Source: a virus
DNA: 22,955 bases
Strand: one strand, 5' to 3'
IMG/VR virus record: IMGVR_UViG_3300048927_000206
Span: 1-22,955 of that record
A program made the position numbers and the translations under genes. The notes beneath the pieces are model-generated. The model did not search any database, was not told the origin of the DNA, and saw only the letters and a program-made list of their open reading frames with translations. Positions 6,971 through 13,125 of this stretch are shown here, one piece after another (positions within the stretch are counted from its first letter, which is position 1; every line of letters begins with the position of its first letter).

Positions 6971-7562
6971 AAGACCACACACAGCACAGTTAACTAGGTT
7001 GTGGCGGTGGTGCCTCCACCTGCCGGGTTTAGCCAGTAACCGGCGACGTACACTTCCCGGAAACGCATTCATTGAACGGGTTTGGCTCGTCACGTGCGCA
7101 TAGCCGCAATTACCACAACGGAAAGAGCACTCCGATCTTCTACCAACGCCCCGTCGTAGCTTTTCGGCGCATCCACATGGCGCTTGGGTTTCAGCCTCGT
7201 GTGGCGGGAATGCTCTTACCTGTTGTGTCCCGGACTCTTCCCGGGCGTCACACCTTTTCGCCGCGCTGGTGGGGCGCACGTCGTGCCTGAAACACCTGGC
7301 TTGCACATTCCGGTGTTCTGAGAGTTGATGGATAAAGGGAACTCTCAGGCCGCTGACGTTGCATGTGCCATACAACGGTCGTGAATATTGCCGTTCACAA
7401 CTGGAAGCGCACTCCTTCGGTTACAAACCAGTCCCCACGACGGATGAAGATGGAATGCGCTTTCATGTTGTGTGCCTGCTTTTATCCACGTCAGGCGTGT
7501 ACCCCTACAGCGAGAAATCGGTTAACATCTATTCACCCCTACAGAGCGATGGATTTTCACCG
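6971..7562. other. PL leader region without a convincing gene
   Basis: About 590 bases lie between the attenuator-like repeat and sieB. It is rich in inverted repeats: CTGAGAGTT (7318-7326) / AACTCTCAG (7340-7348), a CCCGG/CCGGG hairpin near 7230-7246, and a self-complementary GGTGGAGGCACCACC segment near 7005-7019. ACCCCTACAG occurs twice (7501-7510, 7535-7544). Long frames exist on both strands but lack good starts. A 23-codon minus-strand frame at 7395-7466 is described among the findings. Confidence 0.5.
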
Positions 7563-8060
7563 ATGGACAACAATTGGTTGCAGGAGTTATTCCGATCTTT
7601 CCTGCGTGACATAGACTTTAGGCGTCTAATGCACATGCTTATTATCTTCGTCGTACTGCTTGTTGTTCTTCCTGAGTCGCTGAAGCAATCTATCGGTGCT
7701 CACAACCCAGAGTTCCTCCCAGCATTCAGCCTGTATTACGTGCTGGTTGTTTGCATCAGCTTCTTTTTGTCTTCTGTAACCAGCTTTACAACGCAATCTG
7801 CGATGCAGTTTTTGATTGGACAGGCTCGTAACCTCAAAGTCGCTTTACTGTCTACTCAAGAAAAAGAGTGTCTTTCATACATTATTGAAACCGGACAGAA
7901 TGTTGTTTATCTAAAAAATCACAATCCAATCATCGAGTTATTGGTTCATAAAGAAATTCTTCAGCGAACCTATGACATCAATTGTGGTAATGGTTCGGAC
8001 GGCTACGTGATATCCAGCAAATACCACTTCTATGTTGTGAAGCATTTATCTATCAGATAG
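7563..8060 (+). CDS. sieB: SieB-like superinfection exclusion membrane protein
   Basis: 165 residues from the ATG at 7563 (MDNNWLQELFRSFLRDIDFR). Two strongly hydrophobic segments, about residues 23-38 (MHMLIIFVVLLVVLPE) and 55-74 (FSLYYVLVVCISFFLSSVTS), are followed by a soluble domain. This is the layout of lambda and P22 SieB, which aborts growth of superinfecting phages. The frame is open upstream to 7359, but that part looks non-coding. Internal in-frame ATGs at residues 23 and 25 could give a shorter product like the lambda Esc protein. The gene lies entirely antisense to the transcript expected from PL, the same topology as in lambda and P22. Its Shine-Dalgarno is weak. Confidence 0.8.
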   Translation: MDNNWLQELFRSFLRDIDFRRLMHMLIIFVVLLVVLPESLKQSIGAHNPEFLPAFSLYYVLVVCISFFLSSVTSFTTQSAMQFLIGQARNLKVALLSTQEKECLSYIIETGQNVVYLKNHNPIIELLVHKEILQRTYDINCGNGSDGYVISSKYHFYVVKHLSIR

Positions 8061-8151
8061 TTGCCTTAATAAATTCATAAAGCATCACCGCGAATCATCC
8101 CGGTCTTCATATGCCCCGGGCGGCTACTTCGTGGGCGTCCTGCCTGTCCGC

Positions 8152-8188
8152 TGTTTCTTTTAGGTACATTATGTACCGATGGGGTACA
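8152..8188. promoter_or_regulatory. Left operators OL2 and OL1
   Basis: OL1 at 8172-8188 is a perfect TGTACC-N5-GGTACA palindrome. OL2 at 8152-8168 reads TGTTTC-N5-GGTACA, with one perfect half-site. Start-to-start spacing is 20 bp. OL1 covers the spacer and part of the -10 of PL. Confidence 0.85.
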
Positions 8189-8195
8189 TTGTCAA
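8168..8195 (-). promoter_or_regulatory. PL promoter
   Basis: On the minus strand a perfect -35 TTGACA (8195-8190) is separated by 16 bases from CATAAT (8173-8168). OL1 lies between and overlaps the -10, so CI bound there would block it. It drives the leftward operon, with transcription starting near 8161. Confidence 0.85.
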
Positions 8196-8199
8196 GTGT

Positions 8200-8223
8200 A
8201 AAAAAACCCGCCGCAGCAGGTTT
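8200..8223 (-). terminator. Rho-independent terminator of cI
   Basis: On the minus strand ACCTGC-TGCG-GCGGGT (one G-U pair) is followed by seven T residues, 12 bases past the cI stop. It separates cI transcription from PL. Confidence 0.85.
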
Positions 8224-8234
8224 AATAGTCTTTG

Positions 8235-8909
8235 TTATGTTTTCGTTCGGTATCGTCTTGGTTTACCGGAAAAAATTACGGTACCAATGATAGAGCAATT
8301 ACCATTGATTTTGATGTAAGGTTCTGGCCAGTTTGAGTTAAGTGCTTTTAGATACCGTTGTCCTGCATCTTCAATCAACCGTTTAAATGTAGTCTCACCA
8401 GAATCGTGCATTAAGGCGATCACATCATCTCCATGCACTGCTGAAACTTCGGGATCAACAAAAATCATATCACCTGGCCTATATTCGTCGATCATTGAGT
8501 CGCCAATAACACGAAGAATATAAGTCATCGGCCCACAAGGAACAGGGCATGGATAGTTTTCAGTGCTATTCAAATCAACCTCAGCATAGCCAACTTCGGT
8601 CCATGCTCCTGCTTGTACCCAGGATATAACCGGAACCATGGTGATATTTCTATTCGTATCAGAGACATCGGGCGTTTTAGCAACATTAGTGGTTTGATGT
8701 TCCTGATCTAACCACCCAGTAGGTAAGTCAAAACACTTTTCAATGTGCCTTGCCATTGCATCGCCGATGTTTTTAGTGGCGCCATCTCCCATGAACCGGC
8801 TGGTTTGAGTCGGCTCGCGATCAATCATATTGGCGAAGTAAATATTACCGCCAACACCATCACGCAATTTTCTGGCGTTTAACCGCCTGATTTCCTGGAT
8901 TGTTTTCAT
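8235..8909 (-). CDS. cI: CI-like phage repressor with S24 autoprotease domain
   Basis: 224 residues. The N-terminal 65 residues form a helix-turn-helix domain (IYFANMIDREPTQTSRFMGD..KNIGDAMARHIEKCFDLPTGWL). The C-terminal half is a LexA/S24 peptidase domain: cleavage site A100-G101 (VQAG), catalytic S138 (VIGDSMIDEY) and K176 (TTFKRLIE). RecA-stimulated self-cleavage, hence SOS induction, is expected from these residues. It should bind the TGTACC-N5-GGTACA operators. No Shine-Dalgarno precedes the ATG at 8909, and the best promoter would start RNA at or near the A of ATG, so the PRM transcript may be leaderless as in lambda. Confidence 0.95.
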   Translation of the reverse strand: MKTIQEIRRLNARKLRDGVGGNIYFANMIDREPTQTSRFMGDGATKNIGDAMARHIEKCFDLPTGWLDQEHQTTNVAKTPDVSDTNRNITMVPVISWVQAGAWTEVGYAEVDLNSTENYPCPVPCGPMTYILRVIGDSMIDEYRPGDMIFVDPEVSAVHGDDVIALMHDSGETTFKRLIEDAGQRYLKALNSNWPEPYIKINGNCSIIGTVIFSGKPRRYRTKT

Positions 8910-8915
8910 ATTGAA

Positions 8916-8944
8916 ATTAAACCGTGTGTACCTTCTAGGTACAA
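8916..8944 (-). promoter_or_regulatory. PRM-like promoter for cI
   Basis: Minus-strand -10 TTTAAT (8921-8916) with a weak -35 TTGTAC (8944-8939) and a 17-base spacer. The -35 falls in OR3 (8927-8943). The predicted start is at about 8909, the cI start codon. A weak -35 near repressor sites fits an autoregulated maintenance promoter. Confidence 0.55.
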
Positions 8945-8993
8945 GTACCTTGAAGGTTCATTTCTTTCGTGTAATATGTACATGGGAGGTACA
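8927..8993. promoter_or_regulatory. Right operators OR3, OR2 and OR1
   Basis: Three 17-bp sites match TGTACC-N5-GGTACA: 8927-8943 (perfect), 8944-8960 (AGTACC / GGTTCA) and 8977-8993 (TGTACA / GGTACA). The first two abut; the third is 33 bp from the second, start to start. OR2 covers the PR -35. OR1 touches the -10 and covers the predicted start and the cro ribosome-binding site. Confidence 0.85.
8950..8977 (+). promoter_or_regulatory. PR promoter
   Basis: TTGAAG (8950-8955), 16-base spacer, TAATAT (8972-8977). The predicted start near 8984 gives a leader of only about 13 bases before the cro ATG. It drives the rightward early operon. Confidence 0.7.
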
Positions 8994-8996
8994 TAT

Positions 8997-9197
8997 ATGA
9001 AAGAGTTCTGGGATTCATTAACTAAAGAGCAACAGAGCAATTTAGCTGCAAACGTTGGCTCTACACCCGGTTATCTGCGTTTAGTTTTTAACGGCTACAA
9101 AAAAGCCGGATTTGATCTGGCAAAAAAACTGGAAAAAAGCACATCCGGTGCGATCACCAAGTTTGATCTCCGACCAGATATCTATTCCAAACAATAA
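8997..9197 (+). CDS. cro: Cro-like repressor (YdaS/Cro family helix-turn-helix)
   Basis: 66 residues from the ATG at 8997, with GGGAGG seven bases upstream; an upstream in-frame ATG at 8976 lies at the -10 and cannot be used from PR. The fold is a short helix-turn-helix: LTKEQQSNLAANVGSTPGYLRLVF as the DNA-binding unit and SGAITKFDLRPDIY at the end, a pattern common to Cro/YdaS proteins. It is divergent from cI and first in the rightward operon. It would compete with CI at OR and OL and favour lytic growth. Confidence 0.85.
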   Translation: MKEFWDSLTKEQQSNLAANVGSTPGYLRLVFNGYKKAGFDLAKKLEKSTSGAITKFDLRPDIYSKQ

Positions 9198-9241
9198 CAT
9201 TTGGTTTTAGCAGCGTTAACCACAGACGTAGGGGGTAAGCA

Positions 9242-9694
9242 GTGGGGGACAAGCTTAAGAATATGTTTCAAGTGCTGGAAAATCTTGCACCCGGTTCGGT
9301 AAAGCATAGTCATGATGGCCGAACGGTTACCCTGATTGGCTGGCATTTAGAAGAGTTTAATCAGCCCTGTGATGATCAGTACGAATCCAATCAAATCAAA
9401 GATATTCCCAATAAGACAGGCGTTCCGTGGATGCCCAGATATCTTGCCAGTCGGACGGTTAAAGGGATCCAAGGTCAACACCTCCTGATAAGGGTGATTC
9501 ATCCATTCGCCAAGACCCCAAAAGAAAAGTCCAGAGGATATGAAGCCTGTGACTGCTGTGGGGTACGCGGGAAGGAGTCCGGCACCGTTGAGAAGAAAAA
9601 TAAAAGCGCCTATCAGGATCATAACTTTGTACCAGTAATCCAGGGAAAGTTTGGCGAGCGGGTTCTGCATTTTTTATCCCGTTTTTTTCGATAG
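9242..9694 (+). CDS. Uncertain ORF between cro and the CII-like gene
   Basis: A 150-codon frame with a GTG start and a good AGGGGG six bases upstream. The first 35 residues (MGDKLKNMFQVLENLAPGSV, then HSHDGRTVTLIGWH) look protein-like. From 9347 on it lies opposite a convincing minus-strand membrane-protein gene, and its residues there look like a shadow. It may be a real gene whose 3' part was replaced when the minus-strand gene was acquired, or not coding at all. Confidence 0.3.
   Translation: MGDKLKNMFQVLENLAPGSVKHSHDGRTVTLIGWHLEEFNQPCDDQYESNQIKDIPNKTGVPWMPRYLASRTVKGIQGQHLLIRVIHPFAKTPKEKSRGYEACDCCGVRGKESGTVEKKNKSAYQDHNFVPVIQGKFGERVLHFLSRFFR
9347..9670 (-). CDS. Small membrane protein, probable moron gene on the opposite strand
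   Basis: 107 residues with three hydrophobic segments: about 16-33 (VMILIGAFIFLLNGAGLL), 38-53 (TAVTGFISSGLFFWGL) and 88-105 (IGNIFDLIGFVLIITGLI), joined by a polar loop containing GEWMNHP. The N-terminus MQNPLAKLSLDYWYKV and overall pattern resemble small prophage membrane proteins I have seen, but I cannot name the family. It opposes its neighbours, as a lysogenically expressed accessory gene would. A candidate promoter lies upstream on the minus strand: TTGCTC (9737-9732), 16 bases, TATGAT (9715-9710). The ribosome-binding site CGGGATAAAAA is modest. Function could be exclusion or host envelope modification (inference). Confidence 0.65.
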   Translation of the reverse strand: MQNPLAKLSLDYWYKVMILIGAFIFLLNGAGLLPAYPTAVTGFISSGLFFWGLGEWMNHPYQEVLTLDPFNRPTGKISGHPRNACLIGNIFDLIGFVLIITGLIKLF

Positions 9695-9736
9695 GTCATT
9701 GATTTAGAAATCATACACCAACAGAGGTATAGAGCA

Positions 9737-10285
9737 ATGATTGAACAACACTGGAAAGTCGAAAAGCAGCCAGCATGGCTGGTGGCGGCGATCCGTAAAA
9801 CAATAGCCGCGTTACCTGGTGGCTATATCGAAGCCGCTGAGATTCTGGATACCACCCAGGACGCGATCTTTAACCGACTGCGTGCTGGTGGAGATCAGAT
9901 ATTCCCTATGGGCTGGGCAATGGTCTTGCAGAAGGCCGCAGGTGTTAGCTACATCGCCGATGTTTTTTCGCGTGAAACCGACAACGGAATCCATGTATCT
10001 GGCGCTGCTCATGAAGACGAGAACGAAGAGATTGGTTTGAAGCTGGCGGAGCTGGTGGGTCAGCTTGGCGAGTTGGTCAGCGCCTATCGGGAATATATCG
10101 ATGATGGGGTGGTTACACATGGCGAGTGGCAAAGCCTGAATGATATCGCCTACCAGTTCCGGGTCACGTTGATGACGTTTCTCAACCTGATTTCTCGTGT
10201 TTATTGTCTGCCAGAAAAGAGTGACGCCCGCGAGTGTGCAGCTCCGGGCGTCGTGGCGAATAAATCTTTGTGTATGGAGAAATAA
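9737..10285 (+). CDS. ymfL: YmfL-like phage regulator (CII-type)
   Basis: 182 residues, preceded by AGAGG at a normal spacing. The N-terminal domain (KQPAWLVAAIRKTIAALPGG, then IEAAEILDTTQDAIFNRLRAGGDQIFPMGWAMVLQKAAG) is the helix-turn-helix of the YmfL / phage regulatory CII family known from e14. The C-terminal half is helical and may mediate oligomerisation. It occupies the cII position downstream of cro, so a role in the lysis-lysogeny decision is likely. YmfL and icd insertion are both e14 features. Confidence 0.8.
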   Translation: MIEQHWKVEKQPAWLVAAIRKTIAALPGGYIEAAEILDTTQDAIFNRLRAGGDQIFPMGWAMVLQKAAGVSYIADVFSRETDNGIHVSGAAHEDENEEIGLKLAELVGQLGELVSAYREYIDDGVVTHGEWQSLNDIAYQFRVTLMTFLNLISRVYCLPEKSDARECAAPGVVANKSLCMEK

Positions 10286-10290
10286 TCCGC

Positions 10291-10617
10291 ATGAGCAATT
10301 TAATCGTAAATCTTCAATTACCGCAACTACGGATGTACCCGATCCCGGGCGTTTCGTCGTTTCGGTATGAGCGCATTGTATGCGGTAAATGGGTCGAGTG
10401 TAACCACAGTCGGGCACGCGGGGTTGTGGGGGTCTTTAACCGGAGGGCTAAAGCGCTATGCGAGAAGTTAACCGGAAGTTCAAAGACCACTATGGCAATC
10501 CAGTCAGAGTTATCCGCTGGGAGCCTGAGACACGTCGCGTCATCTACCTGCGGGAAGGCTATTCCCACGAGTGCTTTAGCCCACTCGATCAGTTTCAACG
10601 CAAGTTCAGGGAAGTAG
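10291..10617 (+). CDS. Small phage protein, C-terminus uncertain
   Basis: Starts at the ATG at 10291 with GGAGAAA nine bases upstream (an in-frame ATG at 10270 is less likely). The first 55 residues look real (LRMYPIPGVSSFRYERIVCG, KWVECNHSRARGVVGVFNRR). After 10458 the frame overlaps a better-supported DUF4222 gene in another frame, so its C-terminal half may not be under selection, or the true end may differ. No family recognised. Confidence 0.45.
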   Translation: MSNLIVNLQLPQLRMYPIPGVSSFRYERIVCGKWVECNHSRARGVVGVFNRRAKALCEKLTGSSKTTMAIQSELSAGSLRHVASSTCGKAIPTSALAHSISFNASSGK

Positions 10618-10637
10618 AGGGCAGCCATGAGCAGTAA
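10458..10637 (+). CDS. DUF4222 small phage protein
   Basis: 59 residues beginning MREVNRKFKDHYGNPVRVIR and continuing WEPETRRVIYLREGYSHECF, then SPLDQFQRKFREV: the short beta-barrel-like pattern of DUF4222 phage proteins. The stop overlaps the start of the replication gene by 11 bases. CGGAGGG lies 12 bases upstream of the ATG. Function unknown; the family commonly lies between cII and the replication genes. Confidence 0.75.
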   Translation: MREVNRKFKDHYGNPVRVIRWEPETRRVIYLREGYSHECFSPLDQFQRKFREVEGSHEQ

Positions 10638-11538
10638 ATTACACGGCCTCGTATGGGAAGCATGCGCTTTCAAAGGGCTGATAATCTCAGAAATAGCGGT
10701 CATGGCTCGCCTGGCAGATTTCAGTAATGACGAAGGTGTGTCATGGCCAGCGGTAACCACTATTCAGCGACAGATCGGCGCCAAGAGCGAGAATACTGTC
10801 CGCAGCGCTATCAAAAAGCTTCAGGCTAAAGGCTGGCTGAAGAAGCAGGAACGGCGCGTGGGCGGAAAGAATAATTCGAACGTTTATAAACTCAATGTTG
10901 ACATGCTGGAACGTGCAGCAGCTGAAGCAAAAATCTTCTACGCAACGCCACGTGAACAATCAAAATTTGATGCCTCAGAATTTGAGGGTTCAAAATTTGA
11001 GGGGTCAAATTCTGATGCCTCAAATAATGGGTCTGTACCCCCTCAAATATTGCGGGAGGACCCCTCAATGGTTGAAGGCGATCCGTCATTAGATCCGTCA
11101 TTAGATCCGTCATCTAAAAAACCTTCTTGTCGGGCTCCTGCGGAACCCGACGATAAGCCGGATCCTGAAGTTGTTATTACCGATAACGCGATCGAAGTTC
11201 TGGCACACCTGAATCTGGTCAGCGGTTCCCGTTACCAGAAATCTAAGACCTCACTGGAGAACATTCGCGCGCGCCTCCGCGAAGGTCATACCGTTAGCGA
11301 CTTGAAACTGGTAATCGACGTCAAACATGAGCACTGGCATGGCAACGACGAGCAATACCAGTACATGCGACCCGAGACACTTTTCGGCCCTAAAAAATTC
11401 GAGGGATATCTGCAAAGCGCTATCCGTTGGGATGCCAAAGGCCGCCCGCCAAGGGAGTTGTGGGACAAAACCAGACCGCGGGATGTTAATTCAATTAGTC
11501 CAGTACAAACCACGATTCCACGGGGGTTCCGGGGATGA
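10627..11538 (+). CDS. Phage replication initiator, O/YdaU-like, with internal origin
   Basis: 303 residues. The N-terminal winged helix (about 15-95: ISEIAVMARLADFSNDEGVS, WPAVTTIQRQIGAKSENTVR, SAIKKLQAKGWLKKQERRVG) is the DNA-binding domain of phage replisome organisers. A low-complexity linker (about 110-180) is encoded by an iteron array and a 12-bp tandem repeat. The C-terminal domain (about 185-285, ALRLRSGRYQ-type pattern seen here as LVSGSRYQKSKTSLENIRAR, ending TLFGPKKFEGYL) is the conserved phage replication C-terminal domain (Phg_2220_C). The protein should bind the iterons in its own gene, as lambda O does. No helicase loader or helicase gene follows, so host loading is presumed. 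Confidence 0.85.
   Translation: MSSKLHGLVWEACAFKGLIISEIAVMARLADFSNDEGVSWPAVTTIQRQIGAKSENTVRSAIKKLQAKGWLKKQERRVGGKNNSNVYKLNVDMLERAAAEAKIFYATPREQSKFDASEFEGSKFEGSNSDASNNGSVPPQILREDPSMVEGDPSLDPSLDPSSKKPSCRAPAEPDDKPDPEVVITDNAIEVLAHLNLVSGSRYQKSKTSLENIRARLREGHTVSDLKLVIDVKHEHWHGNDEQYQYMRPETLFGPKKFEGYLQSAIRWDAKGRPPRELWDKTRPRDVNSISPVQTTIPRGFRG
10959..11067. repeat. Iteron-like array inside the replication gene (probable ori)
   Basis: An AT-rich stretch carries repeated, partly palindromic units built on CCTCAAA / TTTGAGG: TCAAAATTTGA at 10960-10970 and 10990-11000 (30-bp period), GATGCCTCA at 10969-10977 and 11014-11022, and CCCCTCAA at 11038-11045 and 11061-11068. The position inside an O-type gene matches the lambda origin. 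Confidence 0.75.
11080..11114. repeat. 12-bp tandem repeat in the replication gene
   Basis: GATCCGTCATTA occurs twice in tandem, followed by an 11-base partial copy. It encodes DPSLDPSLDPSS in frame, so copy-number changes would keep the protein frame. Confidence 0.9.
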
Positions 11539-11993
11539 ACATAGCCAAGTCGATCTTTGAATTTATTGAGAAGAATCCAGGCAAAATGCTGCGCGATATC
11601 ACTGCGGCATTTCCTGAAACCAAACCGGTAACAGTGAAGAGCGCTGTTCATCGCCTTTACTACGACGGGGAACTTGCCAGCGTTGAAGTTACTGGTGGGT
11701 TTATCTACTTCGTAGCGGGATCCATCGATATTGAAGAGTACCTGCCTGGTGGGCTTTCGGGGGAGATTCTTGCCCTTGAAGCGACAGCCAAAAAGCTGGA
11801 AGAGAAACGCTATTACCGCCGTGCGGCGACGGTATGGCAGCAACTTTGTGACAGCAACTGTACGGCTAAAGCAAGAGAGCGATACCTGCGTCTTAAGAAT
11901 GCTTCTGTTCGAAACGCCAGAAACATGAATGATTCTGCCGGGTCATGCTATCTGGCTGGAAATTACTGCGGAGGTGACTTGTGCTCCGATTGA
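11535..11993 (+). CDS. PerC-like transcriptional regulator
   Basis: 152 residues; start overlaps the previous stop as ATGA. The N-terminal 65 residues are a winged helix (IFEFIEKNPGKMLRDITAAF, ETKPVTVKSAVHRLYYDGEL). Residues about 78-125 (ILALEATAKKLEEKRYYRRA, ATVWQQLCDSNCTAKARERY) match the PerC-domain pattern, an LExKxxYRRAAxxW core seen in many prophage regulators. Some relatives, such as PerC, Pch and Sal, control host virulence genes; whether this one acts on host or phage genes is unknown. The C-terminal tail contains three cysteines. Confidence 0.75.
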   Translation: MNIAKSIFEFIEKNPGKMLRDITAAFPETKPVTVKSAVHRLYYDGELASVEVTGGFIYFVAGSIDIEEYLPGGLSGEILALEATAKKLEEKRYYRRAATVWQQLCDSNCTAKARERYLRLKNASVRNARNMNDSAGSCYLAGNYCGGDLCSD

Positions 11994-12175
11994 AGAAGAT
12001 TTTGATAAGTCTCCGGCGCCTTGTGCGTTTGCATCACTGGCGTTACTGGTGGCAGCACGACGTTATTTTTCGCAGAAAATATGCACTCCTCAGAGATGAC
12101 CTTTTCAGCTTTGATCGCCGTTACTGGTTACTGAGAGCACTTGTTGATGCTGATCAGCGCAGGGGAAAACTATGA
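11981..12175 (+). CDS. Small basic phage protein, 64 aa
   Basis: GTG start overlapping the PerC-like gene by 13 bases, with GGAGGTGACTT ahead of it; its TGA lies inside the ATGA of the methyltransferase start. The protein is very basic and aromatic (LRRLVRLHHWRYWWQHDV, then FDRRYWLLRALVDADQRRGK). Coupling on both sides supports expression. No family recognised. Confidence 0.65.
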   Translation: MLRLKKILISLRRLVRLHHWRYWWQHDVIFRRKYALLRDDLFSFDRRYWLLRALVDADQRRGKL

Positions 12176-13125
12176 GTCAGGAAGTACAAGAAGCAATGAC
12201 CGCAGAAGAGCAAACTTTAACAAAAACCATCAGCCCTTATTGCCTGGCACTTGAGGAACAACGCCAGCGTAGTGCGCATTATTTGAAAGAAGTCGGGGAT
12301 CAATGGCGTACCCCTGATCTGCTGTTCTGGGGCGTTAACGCTATGTTTGGCCCGCTGGTACTGGACCTGTTTGCAGACGACAGCAATACAAAATGTCCGG
12401 CATGGTATACCGCTGAAGATAATGCGCTGACGCAGGACTGGTCTGGTCGTTTGGTAGAACTCGGAGGAGCGGCCTTTGCTAATCCGCCGTACAGCCGTTC
12501 GCAGTACCATGAAAAACAAGCCATCACTGGCATGACTCATATTATGAACTATACCGCCGAGCAGCGTGAAAAGGGTGGTCGTTACATTTACCTCGTGAAG
12601 TCAGCAACAAGTGAAACATGGTGGCCGGAATATGCCGATCACATCATGTTTATTCGTGGTCGTATTGGATTCGATCTCCCAACGTGGTTTGTGCCGGCCG
12701 ACGAAAAGCAGAAGCCCACCAGCGCATTCTTTGCCGGGGCCATTGCGGTATTTGATAAGACCTGGCGCGGTGAACATTTTAGCTATATCGATCGCGTTGA
12801 GCTGGAAGCAAAAGGGCGCGCAAGTATGGCGCTGGCTGAGTTTGCTGCAGGAAAATTCCTGTCACCAGTTTCGCCAGTTCAGTCTCCTGAAGTGATCATC
12901 CCCGATGCTGTTGCATCATTGGCTGAGCCTGAATCCCGGATCTGGCCACTGGAAGTTGGACTCGTCTTTGGACAGGTACAAGGCGCAGAGGATCTGGAGT
13001 TCTCCCAGCAGAACAAGCTGAAGGCCCACATTAACCAGTTGTGGCTGGAGCGCGTGCCCACCAGCGAAATCATCACCGTTGCTGGTGGGCTGGTCGGCAG
13101 CATGAGGGGGACCGCTCATGCGTGA
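12172..13125 (+). CDS. DNA N6-adenine methyltransferase, phage Dam type (PF05869-like)
   Basis: 317 residues. After a 40-residue leader comes the family pattern: DQWRTPDLLFWGVNAMFGPL then LDLFADDSNTKCPAWYTAED (about 43-83), and catalytic NPPY at 104-107 in AFANPPYSRS. The domain ends near residue 210 (TSAFFAGAIAVFDK). The remaining 100 residues are an extra tail ending TVAGGLVGSMRGTA. The enzyme would methylate adenine N6 with S-adenosylmethionine, probably to protect phage DNA or alter host GATC-like signalling; site unknown. It overlaps the next methyltransferase gene by 8 bases. Confidence 0.85.
   Translation: MSQEVQEAMTAEEQTLTKTISPYCLALEEQRQRSAHYLKEVGDQWRTPDLLFWGVNAMFGPLVLDLFADDSNTKCPAWYTAEDNALTQDWSGRLVELGGAAFANPPYSRSQYHEKQAITGMTHIMNYTAEQREKGGRYIYLVKSATSETWWPEYADHIMFIRGRIGFDLPTWFVPADEKQKPTSAFFAGAIAVFDKTWRGEHFSYIDRVELEAKGRASMALAEFAAGKFLSPVSPVQSPEVIIPDAVASLAEPESRIWPLEVGLVFGQVQGAEDLEFSQQNKLKAHINQLWLERVPTSEIITVAGGLVGSMRGTAHA

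Noticed and set aside
6758-7375. 205-codon minus-strand frame in the PL leader
   Set aside because: Arginine- and cysteine-rich composition with no fold-like pattern and no good start; only its last 53 codons are kept as a weak candidate.
7359-7562. 68-codon N-terminal extension of the sieB frame
   Set aside because: It does not resemble SieB, overlaps repeats in the PL leader, and the ATG at 7563 gives the expected SieB start.
9812-10417. 201-codon minus-strand frame opposite the YmfL-like gene
   Set aside because: Shadow of a well-supported plus-strand gene; no ribosome-binding site or family likeness.
10959-11114. CRISPR array
   Set aside because: Repeats are short, lack unique spacers of constant length, and lie inside a coding frame; iterons and a coding tandem repeat explain them.
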